DNA of 32,043 bases from JABDNZ01 sp964407425 (GCA_964407425.1 CAYOVN010000021.1:1-32043), one strand, 5' to 3'; shown: positions 1 through 8,385, numbered from the stretch's first letter. Notes: generated by a model from the sequence alone, not told the origin. Program-made: numbers and translations.

Positions 1-381
1 ATACTGACCACTCAGGCTCCTCCTCCCGCCTACCTGCCCAGGGATACCCTCCGGCTGGACGTGCGAACTGTTCTTGAACCCTCCCGCCTACCCAAATCCC
101 CTCTGGGGAATTCGCTAACCGGAATCCTGGGGATCCAATTGACTCCCGAGGACTTTTTGGAGGGTGCTGGAGTCGAAATCGAGGTGCCCATCGGGTCCTA
201 CGTCGAGGCCCTGGTCGCCGTGAATGAGGGGGGAGAACTGGAAGTGCCGGCCACCCTTGCCCTTCTTTCGGCTTTTGAACCTCTTTCCCTCTATTTTGCG
301 GCGTTTGAGGGTCCCAATTCTCCCCATGGGCCCAGGCTCCGCCTGATTTTGACCATTGCAGAAGATGTGAGGATTCGATGA
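1..381 (+). CDS. Unidentified protein, C-terminal part (5' end outside window)
   Basis: The frame is open from the first base of the window to the TGA at 379-381, so this is the last roughly 126 residues of a longer protein; the GTG at 61 is only an internal valine. The visible sequence has alternating hydrophobic and polar residues, many prolines and glycines and no cysteines, and ends in a strand-like segment (LRLILTIAEDVRIR). That looks like a beta-rich extracytoplasmic domain. The stop overlaps the start of the outer-membrane barrel gene (ATGA at 378-381), so the two are very likely co-transcribed and possibly functionally linked at the envelope. I do not recognise the family. Confidence 0.7.
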   Translation: MLTTQAPPPAYLPRDTLRLDVRTVLEPSRLPKSPLGNSLTGILGIQLTPEDFLEGAGVEIEVPIGSYVEALVAVNEGGELEVPATLALLSAFEPLSLYFAAFEGPNSPHGPRLRLILTIAEDVRIR

Positions 382-1562
382 GACGCATACTTCTCCTCGC
401 TTTTCTCGGGTCGATCTTTTTTTGCCAAGGGGTAGGCGCCCAATCTCTCTTCGGAGCCAAAGGTCTGGGTTTTCCTATTGAGCCTCTGGACGCTCGGGCA
501 AGGGCGTTGGGAAGCATCGGCGTAGGCCTCCTTGGGCCTTCCCTCAACCCAACAGACCTGGCTTCCGCCGCCAGGATATTCTTGCCCTCCGCTCAGCTCA
601 CTCTTCAACCTCAGTGGGTGACTGGGGAGCTCGCCGGCCAGCCGGTGGACAACAAAGGGACCCGGTTCCCTCAGATCGGGATCTCCTACCCTGTGTCCTC
701 GGCCAGCGGGACTGTAGTCCTACATTTCAGTTCCTATCTGGACCAGCGTTGGGAGGTGCTGCAGGAATCCGAAGCGGTCCTACTGGGCACATCGTATCCT
801 GTAACCGACAAGTTCCTGTCGGACGGTGGTGTGTCCACGGTACAGGTTGGATGGGCTCAGCGGCTGGGTGACGATCTGTCTCTCGGCTTCGGTCTCGGAA
901 CCAGAATGGGTAATGTTACTCGTACTTTTCTGAGGACCATCGAGGCTGGTGGAGACTTCACCACCGTTCCGTTCCGAACCGGTGGGCAATGGCAGTACAG
1001 TGGGATGACCGCCGCTTTTAGTTTTCAATGGGACCCCATCAACGCCGTCCGCCTCGGCGGGGCGGTGAACTGGTCCCAGGACTTGGAAGCGAGGTCGGTG
1101 GAAGCCTTTGAAGAGGAGCAGCTATTCTCCAGGTCGGAAACCTTCGCTCTGCCCGTGGAATTACGTTTTGGCGCTTCCGGGATCCTCACACCCCGCCTAG
1201 CGCTTACGGTTGGCTTCTCCTATGCGGATTGGAAGAGCTCGAATGAGGTCCTTCCGCAGGAAGCTCTGGTGGGGACAATTTGGAGCTATGGTGGTGGGAT
1301 CGAGTGGGCGGGTCCTCGCTGGGGGGTTCGGAATTTCCCGTTCCGGCTAGGTTATCGGCAATCGGCGCTGCCCTTCACCTTCGACGGGAAGGAGCCCAAG
1401 GAGAACGTCCTTACCGGGGGTATCGGCTTGAATCTCATCCCCCAGGAGGTAGGGTTCGTCGGAGGAATCGACTTCGGTATCGAACGTGGAAGGCGGGAGG
1501 CCGGTGCCCTATCGGAGAAGTTCTGGCGTGCCTCTATGACATTCCGAGTGGGGAGCTTCTAG
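378..1562 (+). CDS. Outer-membrane beta-barrel protein (PorV/FadL-like fold)
   Basis: This is a 394-residue protein. It opens with a typical Sec signal peptide (MRRILLLAFLGSIFF), with probable cleavage after Ala21 in VGAQ. The mature start has the ARARALGSIGVGLLG pattern seen near the N-terminus of PorV/PorQ and FadL-like barrels. The rest is amphipathic strands separated by Gly/Asn/Asp turns, and the protein ends in Phe (MTFRVGSF), the usual last residue of a BAM-targeted barrel. It overlaps the preceding gene by 4 bases. A role in outer-membrane transport or in anchoring secreted proteins would be normal for the fold, but no substrate can be read from the sequence. Location is well supported; function is unknown. 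Confidence 0.8.
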   Translation: MRRILLLAFLGSIFFCQGVGAQSLFGAKGLGFPIEPLDARARALGSIGVGLLGPSLNPTDLASAARIFLPSAQLTLQPQWVTGELAGQPVDNKGTRFPQIGISYPVSSASGTVVLHFSSYLDQRWEVLQESEAVLLGTSYPVTDKFLSDGGVSTVQVGWAQRLGDDLSLGFGLGTRMGNVTRTFLRTIEAGGDFTTVPFRTGGQWQYSGMTAAFSFQWDPINAVRLGGAVNWSQDLEARSVEAFEEEQLFSRSETFALPVELRFGASGILTPRLALTVGFSYADWKSSNEVLPQEALVGTIWSYGGGIEWAGPRWGVRNFPFRLGYRQSALPFTFDGKEPKENVLTGGIGLNLIPQEVGFVGGIDFGIERGRREAGALSEKFWRASMTFRVGSF

Positions 1563-1571
1563 GGGGATCGG

Positions 1572-2891
1572 TTGCGCGTCCTTTTCAGGACTTTCGGTTG
1601 TAAAGCCAACCAATATGACACGGAAAGAATGCGCCAGGAGCTGGAAGCTCTCGGTGCAGATCCGTCTGTGGCGGCTCCCGAAGCCCAGGTCTGCGTGGTC
1701 AACACCTGTACGGTCACAAACCAGGCCGACGCTGATGCCCGGAGGTTCATTCGGAGGATCCAAAGGGAGAACCCCGGCTTGAAGGTTGTGGTTGCCGGAT
1801 GCTCCTCGGCTCTGAATCCGGATGTGTACAGGGACATGGAGGGGGTCGTCGCCGTTGTGGAGGGGCATGACCCGGTTGAAGTCGCCCGAGCTACGCTGGG
1901 GAGTGAAGAGAGGGTCGGGTGCCATCCTCTCGGTTCGCCCCCCCCCCTGGAAGGAGGGCCTCGGAGACCCTTGTCGGGTGAGTTGCTCCATCGCCGGGTG
2001 GGAGGGACTCGGGGGTGGCTGAAGGTGCAGGACGGGTGTGACCGGAAGTGCTCTTTCTGCGCTACCCGCCTGGCCCGGGGGGAGAGCCGGTCCCGGCCAG
2101 TGGATGAAGTGGTGGCTGAGGCCAGACTCCTTGCCAGCGCTCATCCCGAACTGGTGATTACGGGCATCCACATCGGACACTATGGATTGGACCTGGAGGG
2201 AGAGCTGTCCCTTTCGCGGTTGTTGGCCGCCCTGCTTGAAAAGGTCCCGGATGTACGCTTCCGCCTCGGGAGCATAGAGGCCACGGAAGTCGATGATCTC
2301 CTTCTCGATCTGATGGAAACCTCCGGGGGTTGGCTTGCCCCCCATCTCCACATGCCGCTGCAGAGTGGATCGGATCCGGTCTTGCGGCGGATGATGCGGT
2401 GGCATACCCGTGAGATGTACCGGGCGAGAGCCCTTGAAATTGTGGATCGGTTCCCGGTCCTGGGTCTCGGGGCTGATGTGATTACCGGGTTCCCCGGTGA
2501 AACCCCGGAAGACCATGGTTCTACGAAAGCCCTTTTGGAGGAGTTGCCCTTTACTTATCTGCACGTGTTTCCGTTTTCCCCCAGAAACGGGACTCCGGCA
2601 ATGGACCTCCCCCATCCCGTGCCCCAACGAGTCGCCGGGGAACGGGGGCGTGAGCTGAGGGAGTTGGCTCTGGAGAAGGGAGAAGGGTACCGGTCGCGGA
2701 GAGTAGGGAGTGAGGCCTCGGTGGTTCTGGAGGGTGGAGGCGGATGGGCCCTTACCGAGGACTACCTGAGGGTAGAGGTTGTGCCCGCCATCCTGGACGG
2801 GGAAGAAAGGTCGAAGGATCTCCTTCAGGGGAGGCTCCAGGGCTCGGGGGAGCATCTGTGTATTGATTTGTCCCAAGGAAAGATGGATTGA
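1572..2891 (+). CDS. mtaB: tRNA t6A37 methylthiotransferase MtaB
   Basis: This radical-SAM enzyme adds a 2-methylthio group to N6-threonylcarbamoyl-adenosine 37 of tRNA, giving ms2t6A, in the cytoplasm. The protein has 439 residues. The N-terminal UPF0004 domain carries the three auxiliary-cluster cysteines Cys10 (FGCKANQ), Cys46 (NTCTVT) and Cys77 (AGCSSA). The radical-SAM CxxxCxxC is Cys156, Cys160 and Cys163. FGCKANQYDTE and NTCTVTNQAD are MtaB-like, whereas MiaB has YGCQMN and NTCAIRE. The start is TTG at 1572, chosen because AGGGGGAT lies just upstream and the conserved FGCK motif follows within ten residues. miaB starts 6 bases downstream, so they form one operon. A run of ten C falls in the variable linker before the radical-SAM core. 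Confidence 0.93.
   Translation: MRVLFRTFGCKANQYDTERMRQELEALGADPSVAAPEAQVCVVNTCTVTNQADADARRFIRRIQRENPGLKVVVAGCSSALNPDVYRDMEGVVAVVEGHDPVEVARATLGSEERVGCHPLGSPPPLEGGPRRPLSGELLHRRVGGTRGWLKVQDGCDRKCSFCATRLARGESRSRPVDEVVAEARLLASAHPELVITGIHIGHYGLDLEGELSLSRLLAALLEKVPDVRFRLGSIEATEVDDLLLDLMETSGGWLAPHLHMPLQSGSDPVLRRMMRWHTREMYRARALEIVDRFPVLGLGADVITGFPGETPEDHGSTKALLEELPFTYLHVFPFSPRNGTPAMDLPHPVPQRVAGERGRELRELALEKGEGYRSRRVGSEASVVLEGGGGWALTEDYLRVEVVPAILDGEERSKDLLQGRLQGSGEHLCIDLSQGKMD
1938..1947 (+). repeat. Homopolymer tract of ten C inside mtaB
   Basis: Ten consecutive C encode three prolines plus the first base of a Leu codon in the linker between the UPF0004 and radical-SAM domains of MtaB. Both flanking domains stay in frame as written. 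A one-base length change here would truncate MtaB before its SAM-binding cysteines. It is either a slippage-prone site or a place where read error is likely. Confidence 0.9.
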
Positions 2892-2897
2892 GTACCC

Positions 2898-4343
2898 ATG
2901 AAGACCCGTAAAAAGGCCTACGTCGAGACTTATGGCTGCCAGATGAACATCAGCGATGGAGAGTTGATGTCTGGAGTCCTGGCGTCCAATGGGTACGAGC
3001 TGGTGGATGCCCCGGAGAGTGCGGATGTAGTCCTCGTGAATACCTGCGCCATCCGGGAACATGCCGAACAGCGTGTTCTGGGCCGGGTCGCTCACCTGAA
3101 CGGGCTGAAGGAGAAAAACCCGGACCTCCTCCTGGGGGTCACCGGCTGTATGGCCCAGAGGATGGGGGAGGAACTCCTGGAGAAGGCACCCTACGTTGAT
3201 CTGGTCATGGGCCCCGACGGATACCGGGGCCTTTCGGAGGCGCTAGGAAGTTTGGGCACCTCCCCGGCCCCCGCCGAAGATGCTCCCCCTCCGGCCCTCA
3301 ATGCCTCCTCCTCCCCAAATGTCGAGTTTTCCGGCCTGGTCCAGTTGGGCGGGAAGGGCCAGGGTAAACATCGTCAGGTGACGGTCCTCGAGTTGGACGG
3401 TGCCGAGAACTACGAGGGCCTGGAACTCCGGCGGACCTCCTCCGTCTCGGCTTGGGTCCCCATTCAGCGAGGGTGTGACCACCGGTGCACCTTCTGTATC
3501 GTTCCTTACGTCCGGGGCCCTGAGAAGAACCGGAATCCGTCGGCGGTCCTGGAGGAGGTCAGAGGGATCTCCGGGTCGGGGATATCCGAAGTGACACTCC
3601 TGGGGCAAACGGTGAACTCCTATGAATCCAACGGGTGGGATTTTCCCCGGCTTCTGAGAGATGTGGCCTCCACCCCCGGAATCCGACGAGTGCGGTTTAC
3701 CTCCCCTCATCCGAACGACGTAACCCCTGAGCTGGTGGAGGTCATGGCGGAGGAAGCAGCCGTGTGCGAACAGCTGCACCTGCCCCTCCAGTCGGGGAAC
3801 GACCGGACCCTCAAGCGGATGCTCCGCCGCCACACGGTGCCGGAGTTTATGGAAAAAGTTGAGATGATCCGGTCGGCCATACCGGACATCGCCCTATCAA
3901 CAGACATTATCGTGGCCTTCCCGGGCGAAACCAGGGAGGAATTTCTGGACACGCTGGCGGTCCTGGCCGAGGTTCGCTTCGACGATGCTTTTACCTACCG
4001 GTTCTCCCCCAGAGATGGGACTCCGGCAACCCGGTTTCCTTCCGAGGACCTTGTTCCGGAGGAGGAGGGGCGAGCTCGCCTCGACGAGCTGATCCAATTG
4101 ACGAGAGGGATTCAGCGGGATATCAACGAGAGTGAGGTAGGAAGGATTGAAGAAGTCCTGGTTGAAAAGGAAGGGAAGGAAGCAGGGTTCATGCTCGGCC
4201 GAACCAGACGGCATAAGGTTGTGGTCTTTCCGGGAGACACGAATCAGGTGGGATCGTACCGAAACGTGTTGTTGACCCGGACCACTGGAGCCACGTTTGC
4301 GGGACAACTGGTGGGCGCCACCGGCGCAGAGAGACGGAAATGA
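2898..4343 (+). CDS. miaB: tRNA i6A37 methylthiotransferase MiaB
   Basis: MiaB converts N6-isopentenyl-adenosine 37 to ms2i6A in tRNAs that read UNN codons, using two 4Fe-4S clusters and SAM. The 481-residue protein has the diagnostic YGCQMN (Cys14), NTCAIREHAEQR (Cys50) and TGCMAQR (Cys84) motifs. The radical-SAM triad follows at Cys193, Cys197 and Cys200 (GCDHRCTFC), then LLGQTVNSY and LPLQSGNDRTLKRMLRRHT, and a C-terminal TRAM-like RNA-binding region (VLVEKEGKEAGFMLGRTRRHKVVVF). The linker at about residues 116-170, rich in Pro, Ala and Ser, is longer than I expect for the family. It starts 6 bases after mtaB and overlaps the LapA-domain gene by ATGA, so all three are probably co-translated. 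Confidence 0.96.
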   Translation: MKTRKKAYVETYGCQMNISDGELMSGVLASNGYELVDAPESADVVLVNTCAIREHAEQRVLGRVAHLNGLKEKNPDLLLGVTGCMAQRMGEELLEKAPYVDLVMGPDGYRGLSEALGSLGTSPAPAEDAPPPALNASSSPNVEFSGLVQLGGKGQGKHRQVTVLELDGAENYEGLELRRTSSVSAWVPIQRGCDHRCTFCIVPYVRGPEKNRNPSAVLEEVRGISGSGISEVTLLGQTVNSYESNGWDFPRLLRDVASTPGIRRVRFTSPHPNDVTPELVEVMAEEAAVCEQLHLPLQSGNDRTLKRMLRRHTVPEFMEKVEMIRSAIPDIALSTDIIVAFPGETREEFLDTLAVLAEVRFDDAFTYRFSPRDGTPATRFPSEDLVPEEEGRARLDELIQLTRGIQRDINESEVGRIEEVLVEKEGKEAGFMLGRTRRHKVVVFPGDTNQVGSYRNVLLTRTTGATFAGQLVGATGAERRK

Positions 4344-4786
4344 GCAGATTCCTCAGCGTTTTGTCGATACTCGCGGTAGTCCTCCTGGCCATGGGCTTCG
4401 CTGCGGCGAACGCCGGTCACCGGGTCACCATCGACCTGGGTTTGTTCACCCTCTACCAGGTCCCTGTTACCCTGGTGGCCTTCTCCGGGCTCTTCGTCGG
4501 GATGGTGGCCATGTTCGTCACGGGTGTTTATACCGACCTGAAGGTCAGGAGGATTCTCCGGGACCGGTTTTCCGAAGAGTCCCGGCTGGAACGAACCGCC
4601 ATCGACCAGACCCAGCAGGATCTTTTCGGGGGAGATCCAGATTCCGAAGATGGGGCGGATGAGGAGCAACTCCTGGAGGCCGGGGAAGGGTTGGAGATTG
4701 AGGGCTCGGAAACCGAGTCGGAGGCGGACACGGAAACACCCCTGTCGGAGATAGAAAAACCATCGGACCCGCAACAAGATGTGTAG
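4340..4786 (+). CDS. LapA-domain (DUF1049) membrane protein with acidic tail
   Basis: This is a small, 148-residue inner-membrane protein. Two hydrophobic segments (about residues 6-24 and 42-64) flank a short loop containing HRVTIDLGLFTLYQVPV, the typical two-helix layout of LapA/DUF1049. A short basic amphipathic stretch follows (LKVRRILRDRF). The last 60 or so residues are extremely acidic (many Glu and Asp) and look disordered. LapA of E. coli works with LapB and FtsH in controlling LPS synthesis, but no lapB is present here, so that role is not implied by the context. The start codon overlaps the miaB stop, and comEC begins 9 bases after its stop. Confidence 0.75.
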   Translation: MSRFLSVLSILAVVLLAMGFAAANAGHRVTIDLGLFTLYQVPVTLVAFSGLFVGMVAMFVTGVYTDLKVRRILRDRFSEESRLERTAIDQTQQDLFGGDPDSEDGADEEQLLEAGEGLEIEGSETESEADTETPLSEIEKPSDPQQDV

Positions 4787-4795
4787 CCCAATGAG

Positions 4796-7105
4796 GTGGT
4801 CCGGCTAGCCCATCTGCCACCGGTGGTGGGTTTCGCCCTGGCCCTTGGAGCCGGGGCCACCCTCCGCCACCTGGGCGTTCCTTTCCTCTGGACGCTCGCC
4901 TCCCTCCTGGCCCTCTCCTTTCTCAAGCAACCATGGCATCGCCCAGGCCGGTTCCTTTCAGCACTGGGCGTCGCGCTTTTGTCCGGATTCCTCCTCACCG
5001 GGTCCTGGATCCGGGGGGTCGAAAGGGATTGCAGATTCGACCTTAGGGAAGGGGAGGTGATTCGGGCGACCGGTTGGCTGGCCGGGCCTCTGGTGGGGGG
5101 AATGGGAGAGATTCGCCCCGACGGTTCCGGTCCTGCCGCCTCCAGATGCCGGCGGCCAATTCGGTTGCTTGCTCCTGGCCCGGATGGTCTCGGGCTATCT
5201 GGGGGGAGAATCGTCATTCGAGGGAGGTGGAGGAAAAGTCCAAGAAGGGGCGACCGAAACCCCATGTGGGCCGGGTACCTTCGGGTTGATTCGGCAGGGG
5301 TGGCGCCAGGCGGCAGATCGTCCCAATGGCGAGGGGTTCGGGAGAGGATTACCACATGGGTCCGATCCAGCGCCGAGAGGCTCTATCCTGAGACCTCTTC
5401 GCTGGTCCTTGCCCTGGTTTGGGCCCGGAAAGACGGCTTGGACCGGTCCGTGAGGGAGGCTTTCTCCAGGGCGGGGGTGGCCCATCTCCTTGCCATATCC
5501 GGGTTTCATGTCGGCGTCGTGGCAGGGGTCCTCTTTCTCCTCCTGGGACTTATGGGAGGAACCCAGACCTTTCGTTTTGTTGCCTCGGGGATTGGAGTCT
5601 GGATCTACGTGGTGACCATCGGCCTCCCAGATGCGGCATCCAGGGCCGCCGTCCTCCTGAGCCTTCTCACCGTGGGCCGAATCGCCAACCGTGCGGTTCA
5701 CCCCCTCGGGGCCCTGGCGACGGCTTTCTTGGGTCTCCTCCTCTTCGATCCCGGCGCCCTGACCCGACCGGGGTTCCAGCTGTCCTTCGCCGGGGCTACC
5801 GGGTTGGTTCTGGGGTACCGCCCAATCTCAGAGGGCCTGGATCGCCTCTTCCGAAAGCGAATTCCATCGGGGCTCCTTGGAGGGATCGGAGCCGGGGCGG
5901 CCGCCACCCTGGCGACCCTACCGTTGGTGGCCTGGCATTTTGGGCGGATATCCCTGGTCGGGATTCCCGTCACGCTCCTGGCGACCCCCCTCATTGTTCT
6001 GGCTATCCCGGGCATTTTTCTCAGCCTCCTCCTTCTTGCTCTGGGTCCAGGCCCCGCTTCGGTGGTGGCATCCGGGGTGGAGGTGGTCCTTCTCGTTCTC
6101 CTCGAGATCGTTCAACGGGCCTCTGCTCTCCCTATGGCGTCATTGTGGGTCCCCCATAACCTGGTCCTCCTCGGGACCGGGGCGTTGGCGGTCGTTGGAG
6201 TGCTCGCATTGAGTGTTCCGGGAATGATGAGGGGACCAAGGGGCCGAATCCTCTTCCTTTCCGGGGTGACAGTCTTCTTCCTGGGGCCTCCCGGACTCCT
6301 CCTCCTGGAGCGAGGGAGCCTGGAATTGGTGGTCTTGGATGTGGGCCAGGGAGATGCTTCCCTAATTCGGTCTCCGGGAGGCCGGTGGATCCTGGTGGAT
6401 GCTGGCCCTAGTGGCTTGGGGTATGACGCTGGTGAACAAACCGTAGTCCCGTTCCTGAGGGGGAGGGGAGTCTCGGAGCTGGAGTTCATGATTCTCACAC
6501 ACCCCGATATGGATCATGTGGGCGGCGCTTCCTCGGTTTTGGAAGAGATGGATGTAGGGGCGGTGCTGGATCCTGGGATGCCTGCCGGGACCGAGGCATT
6601 CCTTGGGGCTTTGGAAACGGCAAGGGCCCGGGGCATTCCCTGGAGGGTCCTTCAGGCCGGGGATTCCATCAACCTGGACGGTATGGTTCTGAGGGTTCTG
6701 GCTCCTGAAGGCGAAGGGGAGGGCAGGGAAGAGGACGGGGCCAATCGGGCATCCATCGTTCTGGAGGTCAGATTCGGAGCGTTTTCCGCCCTCTTGACCG
6801 GGGATGCCCCGGCGGAATCGGAGACCCGTTTCCTCCCCCGGACTCTTTCTCCGCGGATCAACGTCCTGAAGGTAGGTCACCATGGAAGCTCCACGTCCAC
6901 GAGTCCCGGGCTCCTGAGACGGATCAATCCGGAGGTCGCCCTGATCTCCGTGGGTCGAAGGAATCGTTTCGGTCATCCCACCGCCGAGGTCATCTCCCGG
7001 CTCAGGAATGGGGGTACTCGGATCTTTCGGACGGACCAGGTTGGCGCCCTTGTGGTTAGGGCTCAGGAAGACGGCAGGTTCTCGGTTTCCCACGACGGCC
7101 TATAG
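4796..7105 (+). CDS. comEC: ComEC/Rec2 DNA-uptake channel protein
   Basis: ComEC forms the inner-membrane channel for single-stranded DNA in natural transformation. The 769-residue protein has the full order of parts: N-terminal membrane segments and a short extracytoplasmic domain (about residues 1-190), the Competence domain with the HLLAISGFHVGVVAG signature and many helices (about 200-510), and a C-terminal metallo-beta-lactamase-like domain. That domain shows DVGQGD (515-520), the metal motif HPDMDH (569-574) and GHHGS (694-698), so its nuclease-type metal site looks intact. The GTG start at 4796 is the first usable codon after an in-frame stop at 4784-4786 and gives a sensible hydrophobic N-terminus. 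The ATG at 4791 is in another frame and stops at once. ComEC is full-length, but no other competence gene is in the window. Confidence 0.93.
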   Translation: MVRLAHLPPVVGFALALGAGATLRHLGVPFLWTLASLLALSFLKQPWHRPGRFLSALGVALLSGFLLTGSWIRGVERDCRFDLREGEVIRATGWLAGPLVGGMGEIRPDGSGPAASRCRRPIRLLAPGPDGLGLSGGRIVIRGRWRKSPRRGDRNPMWAGYLRVDSAGVAPGGRSSQWRGVRERITTWVRSSAERLYPETSSLVLALVWARKDGLDRSVREAFSRAGVAHLLAISGFHVGVVAGVLFLLLGLMGGTQTFRFVASGIGVWIYVVTIGLPDAASRAAVLLSLLTVGRIANRAVHPLGALATAFLGLLLFDPGALTRPGFQLSFAGATGLVLGYRPISEGLDRLFRKRIPSGLLGGIGAGAAATLATLPLVAWHFGRISLVGIPVTLLATPLIVLAIPGIFLSLLLLALGPGPASVVASGVEVVLLVLLEIVQRASALPMASLWVPHNLVLLGTGALAVVGVLALSVPGMMRGPRGRILFLSGVTVFFLGPPGLLLLERGSLELVVLDVGQGDASLIRSPGGRWILVDAGPSGLGYDAGEQTVVPFLRGRGVSELEFMILTHPDMDHVGGASSVLEEMDVGAVLDPGMPAGTEAFLGALETARARGIPWRVLQAGDSINLDGMVLRVLAPEGEGEGREEDGANRASIVLEVRFGAFSALLTGDAPAESETRFLPRTLSPRINVLKVGHHGSSTSTSPGLLRRINPEVALISVGRRNRFGHPTAEVISRLRNGGTRIFRTDQVGALVVRAQEDGRFSVSHDGL

Positions 7106-7110
7106 CTTTG

Positions 7111-7138
7111 CGTTTTTGGTCCGATACTGGGAAAAACG
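7111..7138 (+). terminator. Possible weak hairpin downstream of comEC
   Basis: CGTTTTT (7111-7117) is complementary to AAAAACG (7132-7138) around a 14-base loop. The stem is AT-rich and has no strong GC core, so it is a poor match to a standard terminator. It is noted because it lies 5 bases after the comEC stop and just before the candidate fbp promoter. Confidence 0.25.
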
Positions 7139-7145
7139 GATCCAG

Positions 7146-7174
7146 TTGCCTCCCCAGACCTGGTGAGGTATATG
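7146..7174 (+). promoter_or_regulatory. Candidate sigma-70 promoter for fbp
   Basis: TTGCCT (7146-7151) and TATATG (7169-7174) are separated by exactly 17 bases, each matching four of six consensus positions. Transcription would start near 7182, giving a leader of about 50 bases before the fbp start at 7235. The 129-base gap after comEC supports fbp having its own promoter. Confidence 0.4.
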
Positions 7175-7234
7175 GTCCATTCATAGGTTCGATTGGGGAC
7201 TCAAATCCTTCTACCTAAGAATAGAGGCGGGATC

Positions 7235-8257
7235 ATGGCTGATAGTGCTGTCGTAACGATCGATCGGCACATCATGGAGGAAGAGCGGAAGTACCCTGAG
7301 GCCACCGGCCGCCTCAGTAACATCCTCACGGACCTGGCCTTGGCCGCCAAGCTGATTCAAAGGGAAGTGGCGAAGGCGGGCCTCGTGGATATCCTTGGGA
7401 AGGCAGGGAAGGAGAACGTCCAAGGCGAGCAAGTGGAGAAGTTGGACGAGTTCGCCCAGGAGGTCATTCACAAATCCATGGACCACGGTGGGAACCTCTG
7501 TTGCATGGTTTCGGAGGAGGAGGAAAACCTCATCCCGATTCCCCCGGGTTTCCCCGTAGGTGATTACGTCCTGGTCTTCGATCCCCTGGACGGATCTTCG
7601 AATATCGACGTCAACGTCTCCATCGGGACGATCTTCTCCATCTACAGGAAGGTCTCATCAGGGGAGAGGGGCACCCTGGAGGACTGCCTTCAGCCCGGCC
7701 GGGATATGGTGGCTGGTGGGTATATCCTGTATGGGTCCTCCACCATGATGGTGTACTCTGCGGGACGGAGCGTCCATGGCTTTACCCTTGATCCCTCCAT
7801 TGGAGAGTTCCTTCTAAGTCACCGGAACATCCGTATTCCTGATCCCCCACAACGGTACTACTCGGTCAATGAAGCCTACTTTCAGAAGTGGGCTCGGGGT
7901 CAGCAGAGGATGGTGGCGTGCCTGAAGGGGATGGGTGACAAGGAGATGCAGCCCTTCCGTTCTCGGTATATCGGATCTCTGGTGGCTGACTTTCACCGGA
8001 CCCTCCTCAAGGGCGGGATCTTCATGTACCCGAGGGATTCAACCAGCCCCCTGGGAAAACTCCGCCTCCTCTATGAGGCAGCTCCCATGGCTTTGATCTG
8101 CGAGCAGGCCGGCGGCCGGGCTTCGGACGGAGAGGTGGACGTCCTCGATATCATGCCCGAGAGCCTTCATCAGAGGACTCCGCTGTACGTTGGTACCAAG
8201 GAATTTGTGGACATGGCCGAGGAGTTCCTGAAGCAGGATCCGGAACTGCCCTGCTAG
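7235..8257 (+). CDS. fbp: Fructose-1,6-bisphosphatase, class I
   Basis: The enzyme hydrolyses fructose 1,6-bisphosphate to fructose 6-phosphate and phosphate, the committed step of gluconeogenesis. Class I motifs are clear: the metal-binding acidic segment VSEEEENLI, the FDPLDGSSN signature (115-123) with the Asp and Glu ligands, YIGSLVADFHRTLLKGGIFMYP, and GKLRLLYEAAPMALICEQAGG near the sugar-phosphate site. The length of 340 residues is normal. An upstream in-frame ATG at 7193 exists, but the start at 7235 is preferred because GAGGCGG sits four bases before it and the extra 14 residues do not resemble the family. It ends with tandem in-frame stops TAG TAA. Together with the transaldolase at 20348 it speaks for ordinary sugar-phosphate metabolism; there is no sign here of a Calvin cycle. 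Confidence 0.95.
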   Translation: MADSAVVTIDRHIMEEERKYPEATGRLSNILTDLALAAKLIQREVAKAGLVDILGKAGKENVQGEQVEKLDEFAQEVIHKSMDHGGNLCCMVSEEEENLIPIPPGFPVGDYVLVFDPLDGSSNIDVNVSIGTIFSIYRKVSSGERGTLEDCLQPGRDMVAGGYILYGSSTMMVYSAGRSVHGFTLDPSIGEFLLSHRNIRIPDPPQRYYSVNEAYFQKWARGQQRMVACLKGMGDKEMQPFRSRYIGSLVADFHRTLLKGGIFMYPRDSTSPLGKLRLLYEAAPMALICEQAGGRASDGEVDVLDIMPESLHQRTPLYVGTKEFVDMAEEFLKQDPELPC

Positions 8258-8285
8258 TAAGGAGATTCGGCCACTCTTGAGGACT

Positions 8286-8301
8286 CCTCAGATTTCTGAG
8301 G
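8286..8301 (+). repeat. Short inverted repeat after fbp
   Basis: CCTCAGA (8286-8292) and TCTGAGG (8295-8301) form a perfect 7-bp inverted repeat 29 bases after the fbp stop, realistically a 6-bp stem with a 4-base loop. No T-run follows. It could help end the fbp message, but the evidence is thin. Confidence 0.35.
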
Positions 8302-8343
8302 GTGTGTCAGAAAACTGTAAGGAAATCGAGGTTTTGGTTGGTC

Positions 8344-8376
8344 CGTAAGTCGTTGTTGCCAAGCGACTTACGTTTT
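8344..8376 (+). terminator. 9-bp dyad followed by TTTT: fbp terminator or operator
   Basis: CGTAAGTCG (8344-8352) and CGACTTACG (8364-8372) are perfect inverted complements around an 11-base loop, followed directly by TTTT. As RNA this is a plausible rho-independent terminator for fbp. As DNA, the half-site centres are 20 bases apart (about two helical turns) and the site ends 13 bases before the candidate sigma-54 -24 element, so it could equally be a binding site for a dimeric regulator of the downstream lipoprotein. Confidence 0.5.
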
Positions 8377-8385
8377 GAGTACAAG

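Noticed and set aside
1509..3095. 528-residue open frame on the minus strand
   Set aside because: It lies entirely opposite mtaB, whose motifs are unmistakable; the translation is Pro/His/Arg-rich with no recognisable domain, as expected of antisense in high-GC DNA.
4528..5355. 275-residue minus-strand open frame
   Set aside because: Antisense to the LapA-domain gene and the start of comEC; Ser/Arg/Pro-rich translation with no domain and no ribosome site.
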